Assembly (NCBI GenBank): GCA_963759115.1
Contig: CAVWXT010000005.1
Location: forward strand, 1,302,001 to 1,366,000
DNA length: 64,000 bases
Reading direction: 5' to 3'
Origin: CAVWXT01 sp963759115
Lineage (GTDB): Bacteria; Planctomycetota; Planctomycetia; Pirellulales; Thermoguttaceae
A model generated the notes under the pieces. It was given only the letters and a program-made list of their open reading frames with translations, had not been told where the DNA came from and searched no databases. Each line of letters starts with the position of its first letter. Within the stretch, counting starts at the first letter, position 1. Both the position numbers and the translations under genes were made by a program. Below are positions 19,366 through 27,775 of this stretch, piece after piece.

Positions 19366-21584
19366 ATGGAGAAACGTCGCGCGGCATCGCACAAGCAGTC
19401 GTCTGCGTCGGTGGTTTCCGGCGGCGCCGGGTTCGCGGCGAAGCCGCGAGGCTGGCCGATCGGGGCCATCGCGATGACCGTGGTGCTGCTCGCCTACGTG
19501 GCGGCGACGCGTTTTCTGTTCGGCCCGGCCCAACCGCTGATCGCACAACAACTGCTGGGACTGGGCTGCGCCTTGTTGGCCGTGCCGCCCTTCTTGCTGT
19601 TCACCCGGCATCGCAGCGCGACGAAGCTGGATCGCTTGCGAGCCCAGTTGGCGCAGCGGACCGGTTTCGGCAAAGAGCTCCTTGCCGCTCACCCGAACCA
19701 TCGCCGCAAGGTCAAGCTGCCGCTGATCGGCGAGACGAGCGTCCGCTCGTTGGGCGGCATCGCCGTGTTTGCCGTGGTGTTCGCCTGGTGGTGGACGCCG
19801 CTGGCGCCGGTCCGCGTGAAGCTCCGCGTGATCGACAACCTGACCGTTCCGCTTGGGGACGAGATCGTGGCGGTCGTGATGGTGGTCCCCAACGGACGCA
19901 TCGCCATCGTGACGCCGCCGGCAGTGCCTGCTCGGGCCGAGGAGTTGGGCCGGCTGATCAAGGAAAACGCCAGTGCCTACGAGCGCGGGCTGAAGGCGAT
20001 TGCCGCAGGCCGGTATGACAACGCGCGAATCCTGCTCGACGCCGCGGCGCAGGAGGGGCTGGCCGATGCTCTCCAAATTCAGCTTGCCAAGGCGCAGAAC
20101 GACGTGTACGCCGGCCAGTTTGCCAATGCGGCCAAGACCTTCGAGGACCTGGTCCGGCAGAAGCCCGACAACGTGATGTACCTGCTCCAGGCCGCCGTCG
20201 CCTGGCTCCAAGCCGGCAGGACGGCAAGCGCGGAGCCGCTGGCCGCTCGGGCGATGAAGCTTTGCTCGGAGAAGCCGACCGGTAAAGACCGGGAGAGGGA
20301 CCGCGAGGAGGCCTTTTGCCTTCACGTGCAGGCCGTGCTGCAAGTTGCCCGCGGAAAGCAGTTTCTCGAGGCCGCGGAATCGTGTGCGCGGACCCGCGAT
20401 CTGCTGCAGGCCCCGGTGGGCGAAAAGATGACGGAAGGGGATGCCAATTTCCGGGCGGCCAGTTGGAACAATGAAGCCGTGCTGTGCCTGCTGGCAGGCA
20501 AGTATCCGGGCGCGGTGAATCGTTTTGACGCGGCGCAACACGCTTGGACGCCGCGTCATCCCTTGCTGGCTGCCACGTCGGACAACCAAGCCGTCCTGTA
20601 CGTGATGCTCGACAAGTATCGCGAGGCCGACGAGGCCTTGTCCCGCGCGGAAGGCATCGTCCGCGGACTCCTGCCCCGCGAGCAGCCGCTGGTGGCGTAT
20701 ACGGCCATCTGCCGGGCCGTGCTGCAAGAGGCCCGGGGGCAGTATTGGGTTGCCTTGCCGCCGGCCCAAGAAGCCTCGGCGATCGTCGAGAAAGCCCTGG
20801 GGGCAGCGCACCCGGCCAATGTTCCGATCCTCGACGTGCTGACGCTTCTGTACGCGGGCCGGGCCCGATACTACAAGGCTGAGGCCTGCTCCCACAAAGG
20901 GAGGGAGCTAAGCCAGCGCATCTGGGGACTGCAGCATCCGTTCTTCGCCCAGATGCTCAGCCGCCATGCCGAACTGAGCGTCCTCGACCAACACTACTCC
21001 GAGGCCGAGGCGTCTTGCCGCCAGGCACTCGAGATCTTCCAGCGATCGCTGGGCAAGGAGTGTTTCGAGGCGGCCACCGTCATGAACACGTGGGGGTGGC
21101 TGGAAATTGAGCGGGGGAAGCCCGGCGACGCCCGACCCTACCTCGAGAAGGCCTTGAAGATTCGCGAGGACACGTTCGGCCGGGAACACTTGGACGTCGC
21201 CTGTACTCTGGGCCATCTGGCCGCCTTGGAGAACTCGCCCGAGACGTTCCGCCAGGGCGAAGAGTACTACAAACTCTCGATCAATATCAGCGAGAAGGTG
21301 TTGGGACTCGAGCATCCCGACGTGGCCCGGCTGCTCTGCGCCAGGCGATGCTGTTCCTCGAAGAGAAGCAATTCGCGGAGGCGTCGGCGTGCTTGGACCG
21401 CGCCTTGGCCATTCAGGAGAAGACGCTGCACCCGTCGCACCCCGATCTGGCGGCGACGCTGGAAAAGTACGTTGCCTTGCTCCGGGCGAGTACTCCGCCC
21501 GACCTCGCTCGCGCCGACGAGATGGAGGCGCGGGCCAAGTCGGTCCGCGAGAGACAGGCCCAAGACGACCGCCCGGAAATCTGA
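19366..21584 (+). CDS. Large TPR protein with N-terminal membrane helices, one frameshift
   Basis: Two hydrophobic helices lie near residues 27-70 and another near 130-150. The rest is a long array of tetratricopeptide repeats of the kinesin-light-chain type, recognised by recurrent G-x-x-HP motifs (LGAAHPANVPILDVLTLLYA, LGLEHPDVARLL, LHPSHPDLAATLEKY). The frame slips near 21340 and continues to the TGA at 21584, about 739 residues in total. Such repeats usually scaffold protein complexes; no enzyme domain is visible. A promoter directly abuts the ATG. It converges on the lipoprotein gene with a 9-base gap. Confidence 0.7.
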
Positions 21585-21593
21585 GACGTCAGA

Positions 21594-23396
21594 TCATCCG
21601 CCGGCCGCCTTCTCCCTCTGCTTCTTTTCTCCAAGGTTCATCAGCCACTTGGCCCGCAGCAAGTCGCCGTGATAGCCGGGCGATGAGACGTTGTTTTGGT
21701 ACTGAAGGATGGCCCCGTTGAGATCGCCGCCGGCCTCGCAAGCGCGGGCCATGTTATACAGTGCTCCCGAGGTCCAAGGGCTATTCGGGGCGGCCCGCAA
21801 TGTCCGCGTGAAGAAGTCGTCGATCGCCGCGTCGTACTTCCCCCGCTGATAGTTGATCAGACCGAGCCAATAGCTGGCATCCTGCTTCCCCTGCTGGAAG
21901 AAGAGCTTCTCCATGGGATGCGCCGATGAGATCGCCAACTCCTCGTTGGGCGGGCGAGCCTTCTGGTAATAGAGGATGGCGCCCTCGTCGCCGAGGAGCC
22001 GACCTTTCAGTTGCAGTATCCGTCCCCGGTACAGCGGCGCCGTAGGCATCGCGTAAAACGGCAGCAGGCCAAAAAGCCGAGATTGCAGCCGCTGCCGGTC
22101 GAGGTGCGAACGCTCTTCGAGCGTCTCGAAGGGCGGGAGCCATAATCGCACGGCGGCCACCTGCGGCAAGGCTTTCCAATGTTCGGCCTGCGCCGCGGGG
22201 GACGTCGTGAGAACCATCTCCCGTCCGCCGACAAGGCGGGACTCCAGCAGCATCATCCGCCGCGACAAGTACGTCGGCGACGCTTCCAACATCACAACCA
22301 GGCGTTTCAGCTCCGACGACTTCACGCCGTACGCGTGGGCCGTGTCGACGTCCAACTGGCGCAACACCTCCTCGTTCGCAGCAGCCTGCGCCAGCGTGGC
22401 GGGCCGGATCGCCAATTGCCCCGTGCCCTCCAGCGTTACGCCGTCGGGGGCGGGAATCGGCAGGCCCAACTGCGGCTCGAACAGGTAGGCGTTGCCCTCG
22501 ATCAGTACGGCGATGCACCAAACACGGGGCTTCCCCGCGCCCAGTTCCCCTTGGGAAGGCGGAGGAGCCGCCGAGGCGCCGTCCGTGGCTTCCGCGGGAC
22601 GCGAGGGTTCGCCTACCGCCAACATGGCTGCGTCGATGTGCAGTTGTCGGGCCAGCAGGATGAAGACCCAGGCCCGTTCCGTGGCAGTGCCCCGGCCGAA
22701 CAGCAGCGTTTCCCAGGGGAACTGTGGCCCCCGGTTCTCGTTATTGGCATCGAGTTGAATGTTGCGGACCGTCCAGTCGAACAGGCTCCTCGCCCGCTGC
22801 CAGGCGTCCTGGGAGTCGCCGCCCGCCCAACGCGCGACGTCCCGCAGCCATACAGCTTCCCGCAGGGCGAACCCGTCGAAGCTGGAATACTCCATCTGGT
22901 CCAAGTTCTTGACTTGCGGCAGTTCAGCCAGCGGCTTCGGCAACGCCGCCACCAGCGGATCGAGCCGCCAATTCTCCGGCGGCTGCTGCGTGCGAATCCA
23001 CCCGTTGAGCCGGTCGACAATCTGGCGAAGCATTTCCGGCTCCGGCCAGGCTGCCAGCAGGGGATCGACACGGCTGTCCGCCTGATCCGGTTTCGAGTCT
23101 TTCAGCGCTTCGAGCCGTTCGGGAATCTGCCTGATGACGTCGGCCGCGTCGAACTCTTCCAGGCGGTTGAGGTTATCCAGCGCGTAGGTGAGCAACTCCT
23201 CGCGGTATTGTTCCGTCCCGGTGGCACTGGCAGGACCGCCCGGCACGGACGTCTGTGCCGAGTCGCGGCACCCCTGGCAGCCGGCCAGCAGCGCCAACAA
23301 CGACAGGCAAATGAGAAGCCGTCCCCTCTCCCGACCAACCTTCGATTGGCGGCTGAAGAAGCGTACGGTGAGAAGACGCTGACGTATGGCCTTCAA
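21594..23396 (-). CDS. Lipoprotein with transglutaminase-like core
   Basis: The 600-residue protein starts at a TTG (23396) whose TTGA overlaps the kdsA stop codon. A basic N terminus leads to a lipobox (LLALLAGC, Cys about residue 40). A central segment (residues about 195-260, FDWTVRNIQL, then FPWETLLFGRGTATERAWVF and LARQLHIDAAMLAV) looks like a transglutaminase-like fold in which the usual catalytic Cys position appears replaced. The C-terminal part contains TPR-like helices (ASYWLGLINYQRGKYDAAID). The first 25 residues are encoded by a copy of a GA-rich repeat (see 23321-23345). The function is unknown. Confidence 0.6.
   Translation of the reverse strand: MKAIRQRLLTVRFFSRQSKVGRERGRLLICLSLLALLAGCQGCRDSAQTSVPGGPASATGTEQYREELLTYALDNLNRLEEFDAADVIRQIPERLEALKDSKPDQADSRVDPLLAAWPEPEMLRQIVDRLNGWIRTQQPPENWRLDPLVAALPKPLAELPQVKNLDQMEYSSFDGFALREAVWLRDVARWAGGDSQDAWQRARSLFDWTVRNIQLDANNENRGPQFPWETLLFGRGTATERAWVFILLARQLHIDAAMLAVGEPSRPAEATDGASAAPPPSQGELGAGKPRVWCIAVLIEGNAYLFEPQLGLPIPAPDGVTLEGTGQLAIRPATLAQAAANEEVLRQLDVDTAHAYGVKSSELKRLVVMLEASPTYLSRRMMLLESRLVGGREMVLTTSPAAQAEHWKALPQVAAVRLWLPPFETLEERSHLDRQRLQSRLFGLLPFYAMPTAPLYRGRILQLKGRLLGDEGAILYYQKARPPNEELAISSAHPMEKLFFQQGKQDASYWLGLINYQRGKYDAAIDDFFTRTLRAAPNSPWTSGALYNMARACEAGGDLNGAILQYQNNVSSPGYHGDLLRAKWLMNLGEKKQREKAAGG
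23321..23345. repeat. GA-rich repeat copy forming the N terminus of the lipoprotein
   Basis: CCCCTCTCCCGACCAACCTT here also occurs near 37585-37605 in a non-coding repeat cluster. On the minus strand it encodes VGRERGRL ahead of the lipoprotein signal peptide. Confidence 0.5.
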
Positions 23397-24244
23397 CTTG
23401 CGGTCTCCTGTTTGTCATCGAGTGCTTCCACCACGCGGCGGATTGCCAGCAGGCGCCGGAGCAATCCGGCCAACTGATCCAGCGGGACCATGTTCGGGCC
23501 GTCGCTGGGAGCGGCGGCCGGGTCGGGGTGCGTTTCCAGAAACAAGCCGTCGGCGCCCAGGGCGACGGCCGCGCGGGCCAGCGGCTCGATCATCGCCCGA
23601 TTGCCGCCGGTGGCCGTGCCCAAGCCGCCGGGCTCCTGGACGCTGTGGGTGGCGTCGAAGATCACGGGCACGCCCAGCGCCTGCATTTGGGAAATGGCTT
23701 GCATGTCGTTGACCAATCGCCCATAGCCGAAGAAGGTGCCCCGTTCGCCCAGCAGGATATGATGGCAACCGCCCGCCTCCAATTTTCCGACCACGTTCTT
23801 CATGTCCTTCGGCGCCAGCCACTGTCCCTTCTTCACGTGGACCGGCCGGCCGGTGGCCGCGGCGGCCAGCAACAGGTCGGTTTGCCGGGCCAGGAAGGCG
23901 GGGATTTGCAACAGATCGCAGACCTCGGCCGCCGGCGCAGCCTGGTTCGGCTCGTGAATGTCGGTGGTTGTGGGCAAGCCGGTCGTCTCTTTGACGCGAC
24001 GCAGGATTGCCAGCCCGCGGTCCAGTCCCGGCCCACGATACGAAGTCACGCTCGTTCGATTGGCCTTGTCGAACGAGGCCTTGAACACCAGCGGCGTCTG
24101 CAACTCCTCGGCGATCTCCCTCAGCCGCACGGCGATCGACAGCGTTAACTCTTCGCTCTCGATCACGCACGGCCCGGCAATGACCAACAACGGTTGGCCG
24201 CGGCCGCAGCGATATCGGTTGATGGCAATGGGGTTTTCGGGCAT
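23393..24244 (-). CDS. kdsA: 3-deoxy-D-manno-octulosonate 8-phosphate synthase
   Basis: The start is placed at the ATG at 24244 (MPENPIAINRYRCG); the upstream extension has no homology signal. The protein is 283 residues, normal for KdsA. Motifs: VIAGPCVIESEE, KASFDKANRTS, PTTTDIHE, QIPAFLARQTDLL, VKKGQWLAP and IFDATHSVQEPGG. It condenses phosphoenolpyruvate with arabinose 5-phosphate to make Kdo8P for lipopolysaccharide, acting in the cytosol. This implies an LPS-bearing outer membrane. The lipoprotein gene is translationally coupled behind it. Confidence 0.95.
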   Translation of the reverse strand: MPENPIAINRYRCGRGQPLLVIAGPCVIESEELTLSIAVRLREIAEELQTPLVFKASFDKANRTSVTSYRGPGLDRGLAILRRVKETTGLPTTTDIHEPNQAAPAAEVCDLLQIPAFLARQTDLLLAAAATGRPVHVKKGQWLAPKDMKNVVGKLEAGGCHHILLGERGTFFGYGRLVNDMQAISQMQALGVPVIFDATHSVQEPGGLGTATGGNRAMIEPLARAAVALGADGLFLETHPDPAAAPSDGPNMVPLDQLAGLLRRLLAIRRVVEALDDKQETAS

Positions 24245-24461
24245 GAGGAGCAATCGAGGAAGTGCGAGCAATGAACCGGCGACTCTCCCTTTACTTCTTA
24301 CCGCCCGACACTCCCTCTCGTCAATCCCATCGCTCCCATTTCGCCGTCGAGCATCTTGACAGTCGCTGCTCGTCGCTCCACAATAAGAGGGGGAAGCATC
24401 TCCTCGGAGAAACGATCGTGGATGCCGCAAACACGAATTCTTGACGGCAAGGAACCCAACG

Positions 24462-25022
24462 ATGTCGCACGAAGTTGATACGACAACGTGTTGGGCGTGC
24501 CGCACGGAGATTCCGAGCGGCGCCAAGCGGTGTCCGTACTGTCGTTACTCGCAGGGCCGGCGTGCCATGCGCGTGTGCCGACTGCTCAACTCGGGTTCCT
24601 TCCTCGGCGTCATGACCGCGATCTTTGCCATGTTGCTCGTTGTTCCGATCTGGATGTTCATCGACATCAGCAGCACCGGCGAACCCTTCCGGCGTCACGC
24701 CGACGAGGTCACTGTCATCAATTCGAAGATCAGATTCGACGAGGATGATAGCTCATCCCTCGTTGTCGTTGCGGGCCGGATACGGAACGCCAGTCCCCGC
24801 ACGTGGAACAAAGCTCGTCTTCAAGTCGAATTCTTAAACGCCAAGGGAGAACTGTTCGATGCGGGCCAGGAGAGCGAATATCGGTCGCCATCATTGCCCG
24901 CCGGACAAGAGGTCGCCTTCGAGGCCTCCTTCCGGCGGCAGTTCCCCGAGGAGGAATACGCCGCCCACAGGGTCCGCGTAATTTCCGCAAGCGACGCCAC
25001 GGCAAGGTTCTTCTTCCGCTAG
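24462..25022 (+). CDS. Zinc-ribbon, one-helix, FxLYD-like protein (copy 1 of 3)
   Basis: The product is 186 residues. An N-terminal zinc ribbon (CWACRTEIPSGAKRCPYC) is followed by one membrane helix (about residues 47-67) and a beta-rich domain (residues 80-186) with VVVAGRIRNASPRTW and LQVEFLNAKGELFDAG, as in FxLYD domains. The ribbon lies in the cytosol and the beta domain outside. The ATG at 24462 has AAGGAA upstream. Two paralogues follow at 9-base gaps, all probably co-transcribed. I know the layout from planctomycetes but no proven function. Confidence 0.65.
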   Translation: MSHEVDTTTCWACRTEIPSGAKRCPYCRYSQGRRAMRVCRLLNSGSFLGVMTAIFAMLLVVPIWMFIDISSTGEPFRRHADEVTVINSKIRFDEDDSSSLVVVAGRIRNASPRTWNKARLQVEFLNAKGELFDAGQESEYRSPSLPAGQEVAFEASFRRQFPEEEYAAHRVRVISASDATARFFFR

Positions 25023-25031
25023 GAGCCATCT

Positions 25032-25592
25032 ATGACTGGTTCTCCGGGCGATCAGACAAAGACGTGCGGGATGTGCTGCAAGGAGATTGCGTTTGCGGCG
25101 CGGGTCTGCCCATTCTGCCAGTTTTGGCAGGGCCGGTTCGCCCGGTTTATGCGTCACCCATTGTCAATTGTCCTCTTCCTGGGATTCATGTTCCTAATGA
25201 TTGTCGCGCAGGCATTGATGGTGGAGAGAATGTTCAGTAGGGGCGAGCCCTTTCAACCCTATGCCAATCAGGTTGCGGTCGTCGAGTCGAAGATCGAATT
25301 CGGCCAGACCGACGGCTACTGGCCGATCGTCGCCATTGTCGGCCGGATGAGGAACTCCGGCGACGTGGATTGGAGGAACACCCGCATCCAAGTAGAGTTC
25401 TTCAACTCGGCGGGCCGCTTGATCGATGCCGGCCAGGCCAATGAATTCAACAACACTCCGTGTCTGCCCGCGCGTGACAACATCGCCTTCAAGGTGGCTT
25501 TCCCCCGGTACTTCTCGGAGAGCGAATACGTCAGCCACAAAGTCCGCGTGGTGTCGGCAATCGACAACCGCGCGGGTCCGCTTATGCACTAG
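25032..25592 (+). CDS. Zinc-ribbon, one-helix, FxLYD-like protein (copy 2 of 3)
   Basis: A 186-residue paralogue of its neighbours with the same order: zinc ribbon CGMCCKEIAFAARVCPFC, one helix (LSIVLFLGFMFLMIVAQALM), then the beta domain (VAIVGRMRNSGDVDW and IQVEFFNSAGRLIDAGQ). AGGAGCCATCT separates it from the previous stop codon and serves as its ribosome site. The extracytoplasmic domains diverge more than the ribbons, as if the copies bind different partners outside while sharing an inside role. Confidence 0.65.
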   Translation: MTGSPGDQTKTCGMCCKEIAFAARVCPFCQFWQGRFARFMRHPLSIVLFLGFMFLMIVAQALMVERMFSRGEPFQPYANQVAVVESKIEFGQTDGYWPIVAIVGRMRNSGDVDWRNTRIQVEFFNSAGRLIDAGQANEFNNTPCLPARDNIAFKVAFPRYFSESEYVSHKVRVVSAIDNRAGPLMH

Positions 25593-25601
25593 GAGCGATC
25601 A

Positions 25602-26149
25602 ATGAGCGGCTCCCCGGACGATCAGATCAAGACGTGCAAGATGTGCCGCAAGGAGATTTCGCGGGCGGCCAAGAAGTGCCCGTTTTGCCGGCAATGGCAG
25701 GACCGGTTTTCGGCGTTCGCGCGGCCCGCTGGGCATTGTCTCCTTCGGGGTCGTTGCTATGGGCGTTTTCGCCTGGTTTCTGGATTCGACTCAGCACGAT
25801 CTTCACTCCGTCGGGCAACCGTTTCGGGAGCATGCCAGTCAAGTGACCGTGGTCGAATCAATGGTCAGATTCGGCCAAGACGAAAACGGCTCGGTCGTCG
25901 CCGTGGTGGGCAAGATCAAGAACGCCAGCCCCGTGGACTGGAAAGAGGTCCATCTCCAGGTCTGTTTCTTCGACTCCCAGGGTAAGTTAATCGACGCCGG
26001 AGAGGAAAAAGGAATACCGTTATCCCTTTCTGCCCGTCGATCAAGAAATCGGGTTCAAAGTCTCCTTTCCGCGGGAGTTTCCTGAAAACCAATACGCGCG
26101 GCACACCGTTCGCGTGATTTCCGCGAAAGACAGCCGCGCGATATTCTGA
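25602..26149 (+). CDS. Zinc-ribbon, one-helix, FxLYD-like protein (copy 3 of 3), two frameshifts
   Basis: It begins MSGSPDDQIKTCKMCRKEIS with the ribbon CKMCRKEISRAAKKCPFC. It slips frame near 25735, continues through the helix and VAVVGKIKNASPVDW, slips again near 26020 and ends at the TGA at 26149 (HTVRVISAKDSRAIF). The join reproduces the full length of the other two copies, so indels are more likely than decay. The AGGAGCGATCA spacer ahead of it nearly matches the one ahead of copy 2, evidence of tandem duplication. Confidence 0.6.
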
Positions 26150-26216
26150 TGCGGACCGTCACCAAGCGTAGGATGGGGCAAGCGGCGAGGTGGTCCGCCG
26201 TCGGAAGATTAACGTT

Positions 26217-27275
26217 TCATGTCCCGATGTACTTGGCATATATCGCCCTGGCGGTCGTAACGTCGTCGGTGCCGGAGATGATCGCACGCCCGTCAGGGAA
26301 GATCGTTAGCTCGTAGCCTTCCACCTTCATTCGCAGGAGGAACTGGTTGTGGGTGAGTTGGCCCATGCCATCGAGCCTCCCGGCCAATTCGTCGAGCGAG
26401 ATCGTCGCACCGGGATGGCTCAGTTGCACGGCGTTGCGGCCGCAGAGCACGGCCGTGCGGCTCCCCGAGCGGCCGGAAAGCCACGCGAACTGGCCGTGTT
26501 TGCACGCCGGGCAATCCACCTGTCCTTGGAGCCCGCGCACGTCCACCTGCCGGAACATCGGCTTTGTGTCGGGCCATAGGTCGACGACCGTCAGGCTGCG
26601 GGAGATCGACCGGCGATTGCCGCTGAGGATTTTGATCGCTTCGACGGCCTCGATCGACGCAATCACACCCACGATAGGGCCCAAAATGCCGGCCGTGTCG
26701 CACGTGGGCGTGCTGCCGGGCGGCGGGCACTCAGGCATCAGACAGCGGAGACAGGCGGTTTCGCCGGGCACGATCGTCATCGTCTGCCCCTCGGCCCCCA
26801 CGCAGCCGCCGTAGATCCACGGCACTCCGAGTTTCACCGCCGCGTCGTTGATCAGGAACCGCGTCTCGAAGTTGTCGGTCCCGTCGAGAATCACGTCCAT
26901 GCCCTCGCAGAACCGCTCGATGTTCGTGGGGTCGACGTCGGCCACGATGGGCTCGACCACGACGCCGGAGTTGATCCGCCGCAGCTTCTCGGCCGCGACG
27001 ACAGCCTTCGGCAAACATGCTTCGGCATCGGCTTCGTCAAACAGGGTCTGCCGCTGAAGGTTGTTGAGTTCCACAAAATCGCGGTCGACGATCCGCACCG
27101 TTCCCACGCCCGCGCGGACCAGCGTGTCGGCGATCGCGCTGCCCAGCGCCCCACAGCCGCAGATCATCGCGCACGCGCGGGCCAGCCGCCGTTGTCCTTC
27201 CTCGCCCAGCGGCGGAAATCGCACCTGGCGGGCGTAGCGGGCAAGATCGGTCAAGAGGTTGGCGTAGTTCGGCAT
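26217..27275 (-). CDS. ThiF/MoeB/HesA-family adenylyltransferase (E1-like)
   Basis: The 352-residue protein has ATP-binding CGCGALGSAIADTLVRAGVG (residues about 39-58), the substrate loop DGTDNFETRFLINDAAV, zinc-binding Cys pairs CLRCLMPEC and CPACKHGQ, and PPGSTPTCDTAGILGP. It would adenylate the C terminus of a ubiquitin-like sulfur carrier such as ThiS or MoaD. The C-terminal 80 residues (LSHPGATISLDELAGRLDG) are a small alpha/beta extension rather than a rhodanese. No thi or moa genes are adjacent, so thiamine and molybdopterin roles cannot be separated. Confidence 0.85.
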   Translation of the reverse strand: MPNYANLLTDLARYARQVRFPPLGEEGQRRLARACAMICGCGALGSAIADTLVRAGVGTVRIVDRDFVELNNLQRQTLFDEADAEACLPKAVVAAEKLRRINSGVVVEPIVADVDPTNIERFCEGMDVILDGTDNFETRFLINDAAVKLGVPWIYGGCVGAEGQTMTIVPGETACLRCLMPECPPPGSTPTCDTAGILGPIVGVIASIEAVEAIKILSGNRRSISRSLTVVDLWPDTKPMFRQVDVRGLQGQVDCPACKHGQFAWLSGRSGSRTAVLCGRNAVQLSHPGATISLDELAGRLDGMGQLTHNQFLLRMKVEGYELTIFPDGRAIISGTDDVTTARAIYAKYIGT

Positions 27276-27290
27276 CGTTGCCCAGTCTCA

Positions 27291-27430
27291 CTACAGACTC
27301 GACAACGATTCGCCGAGCATAGCGGCCACCTCGGCCTTGAGGACCGGAATATCCCTCTGCACCGCCAGCCAAATCTCATTGAGATCGACGCCGCAATATG
27401 CCGCAAATAGACGAGGTCATTTCTTTTCAT
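27291..27430 (-). pseudogene. Remnant of a HepT-like HEPN toxin gene (DUF86)
   Basis: The ATG at 27430 overlaps the stop region of the nucleotidyltransferase gene and reads MKRNDLVYLRHI, the usual start of HepT. Then, one base out of frame, comes YCGVDLNEIWLAVQRDIPVL and a C-terminal tail to the TAG at 27291. About 60-70 central residues, including the expected R-x4-6-H nuclease motif, are absent. This is an internal deletion that leaves both ends of the gene. The toxin should be inactive. Confidence 0.6.
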
Positions 27431-27710
27431 AAATCATCCGCACTTCGCTCAGAATATGCTCTCGCAAATAGGGGCTAATGGCGTTTTTGGTGAGAAGATC
27501 AACCTTGCGACCCAATGCCGAGGCCAATTCTTGCTGTAGGTGTATGACGTCGAACAGGCTTTGACGCTCTTCAAATTCCACGAGCAAGTCAATGTCGCTT
27601 TTGGGCGTGGATTCGCCGCGCGCCATGGAACCGAATACGCCCATCCACGCTATGGCGTGCTTGCGGCAGACATCAATCAACTTGGTGGTGTCGAAAGCAA
27701 ATTCCTGCAT
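27417..27710 (-). CDS. MntA-like minimal nucleotidyltransferase antitoxin
   Basis: The 97-residue protein has FGSMARGESTPKSDIDLLVEFE, the full GS-x-x-RG...SDIDL signature, near residues 26-47. MntA-type antitoxins add AMP units to the HEPN toxin encoded next to them. Here the toxin gene directly downstream is reduced to a remnant, so this antitoxin is an orphan. GAGAG-like bases precede the ATG. Confidence 0.8.
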   Translation of the reverse strand: MQEFAFDTTKLIDVCRKHAIAWMGVFGSMARGESTPKSDIDLLVEFEERQSLFDVIHLQQELASALGRKVDLLTKNAISPYLREHILSEVRMIYEKK

Positions 27711-27775
27711 GGCAGCGTCGCCGAGTCTTGTATCTCCCCCATTTTACCTCGCCGGCCGCATCTTTCAACCATAGA

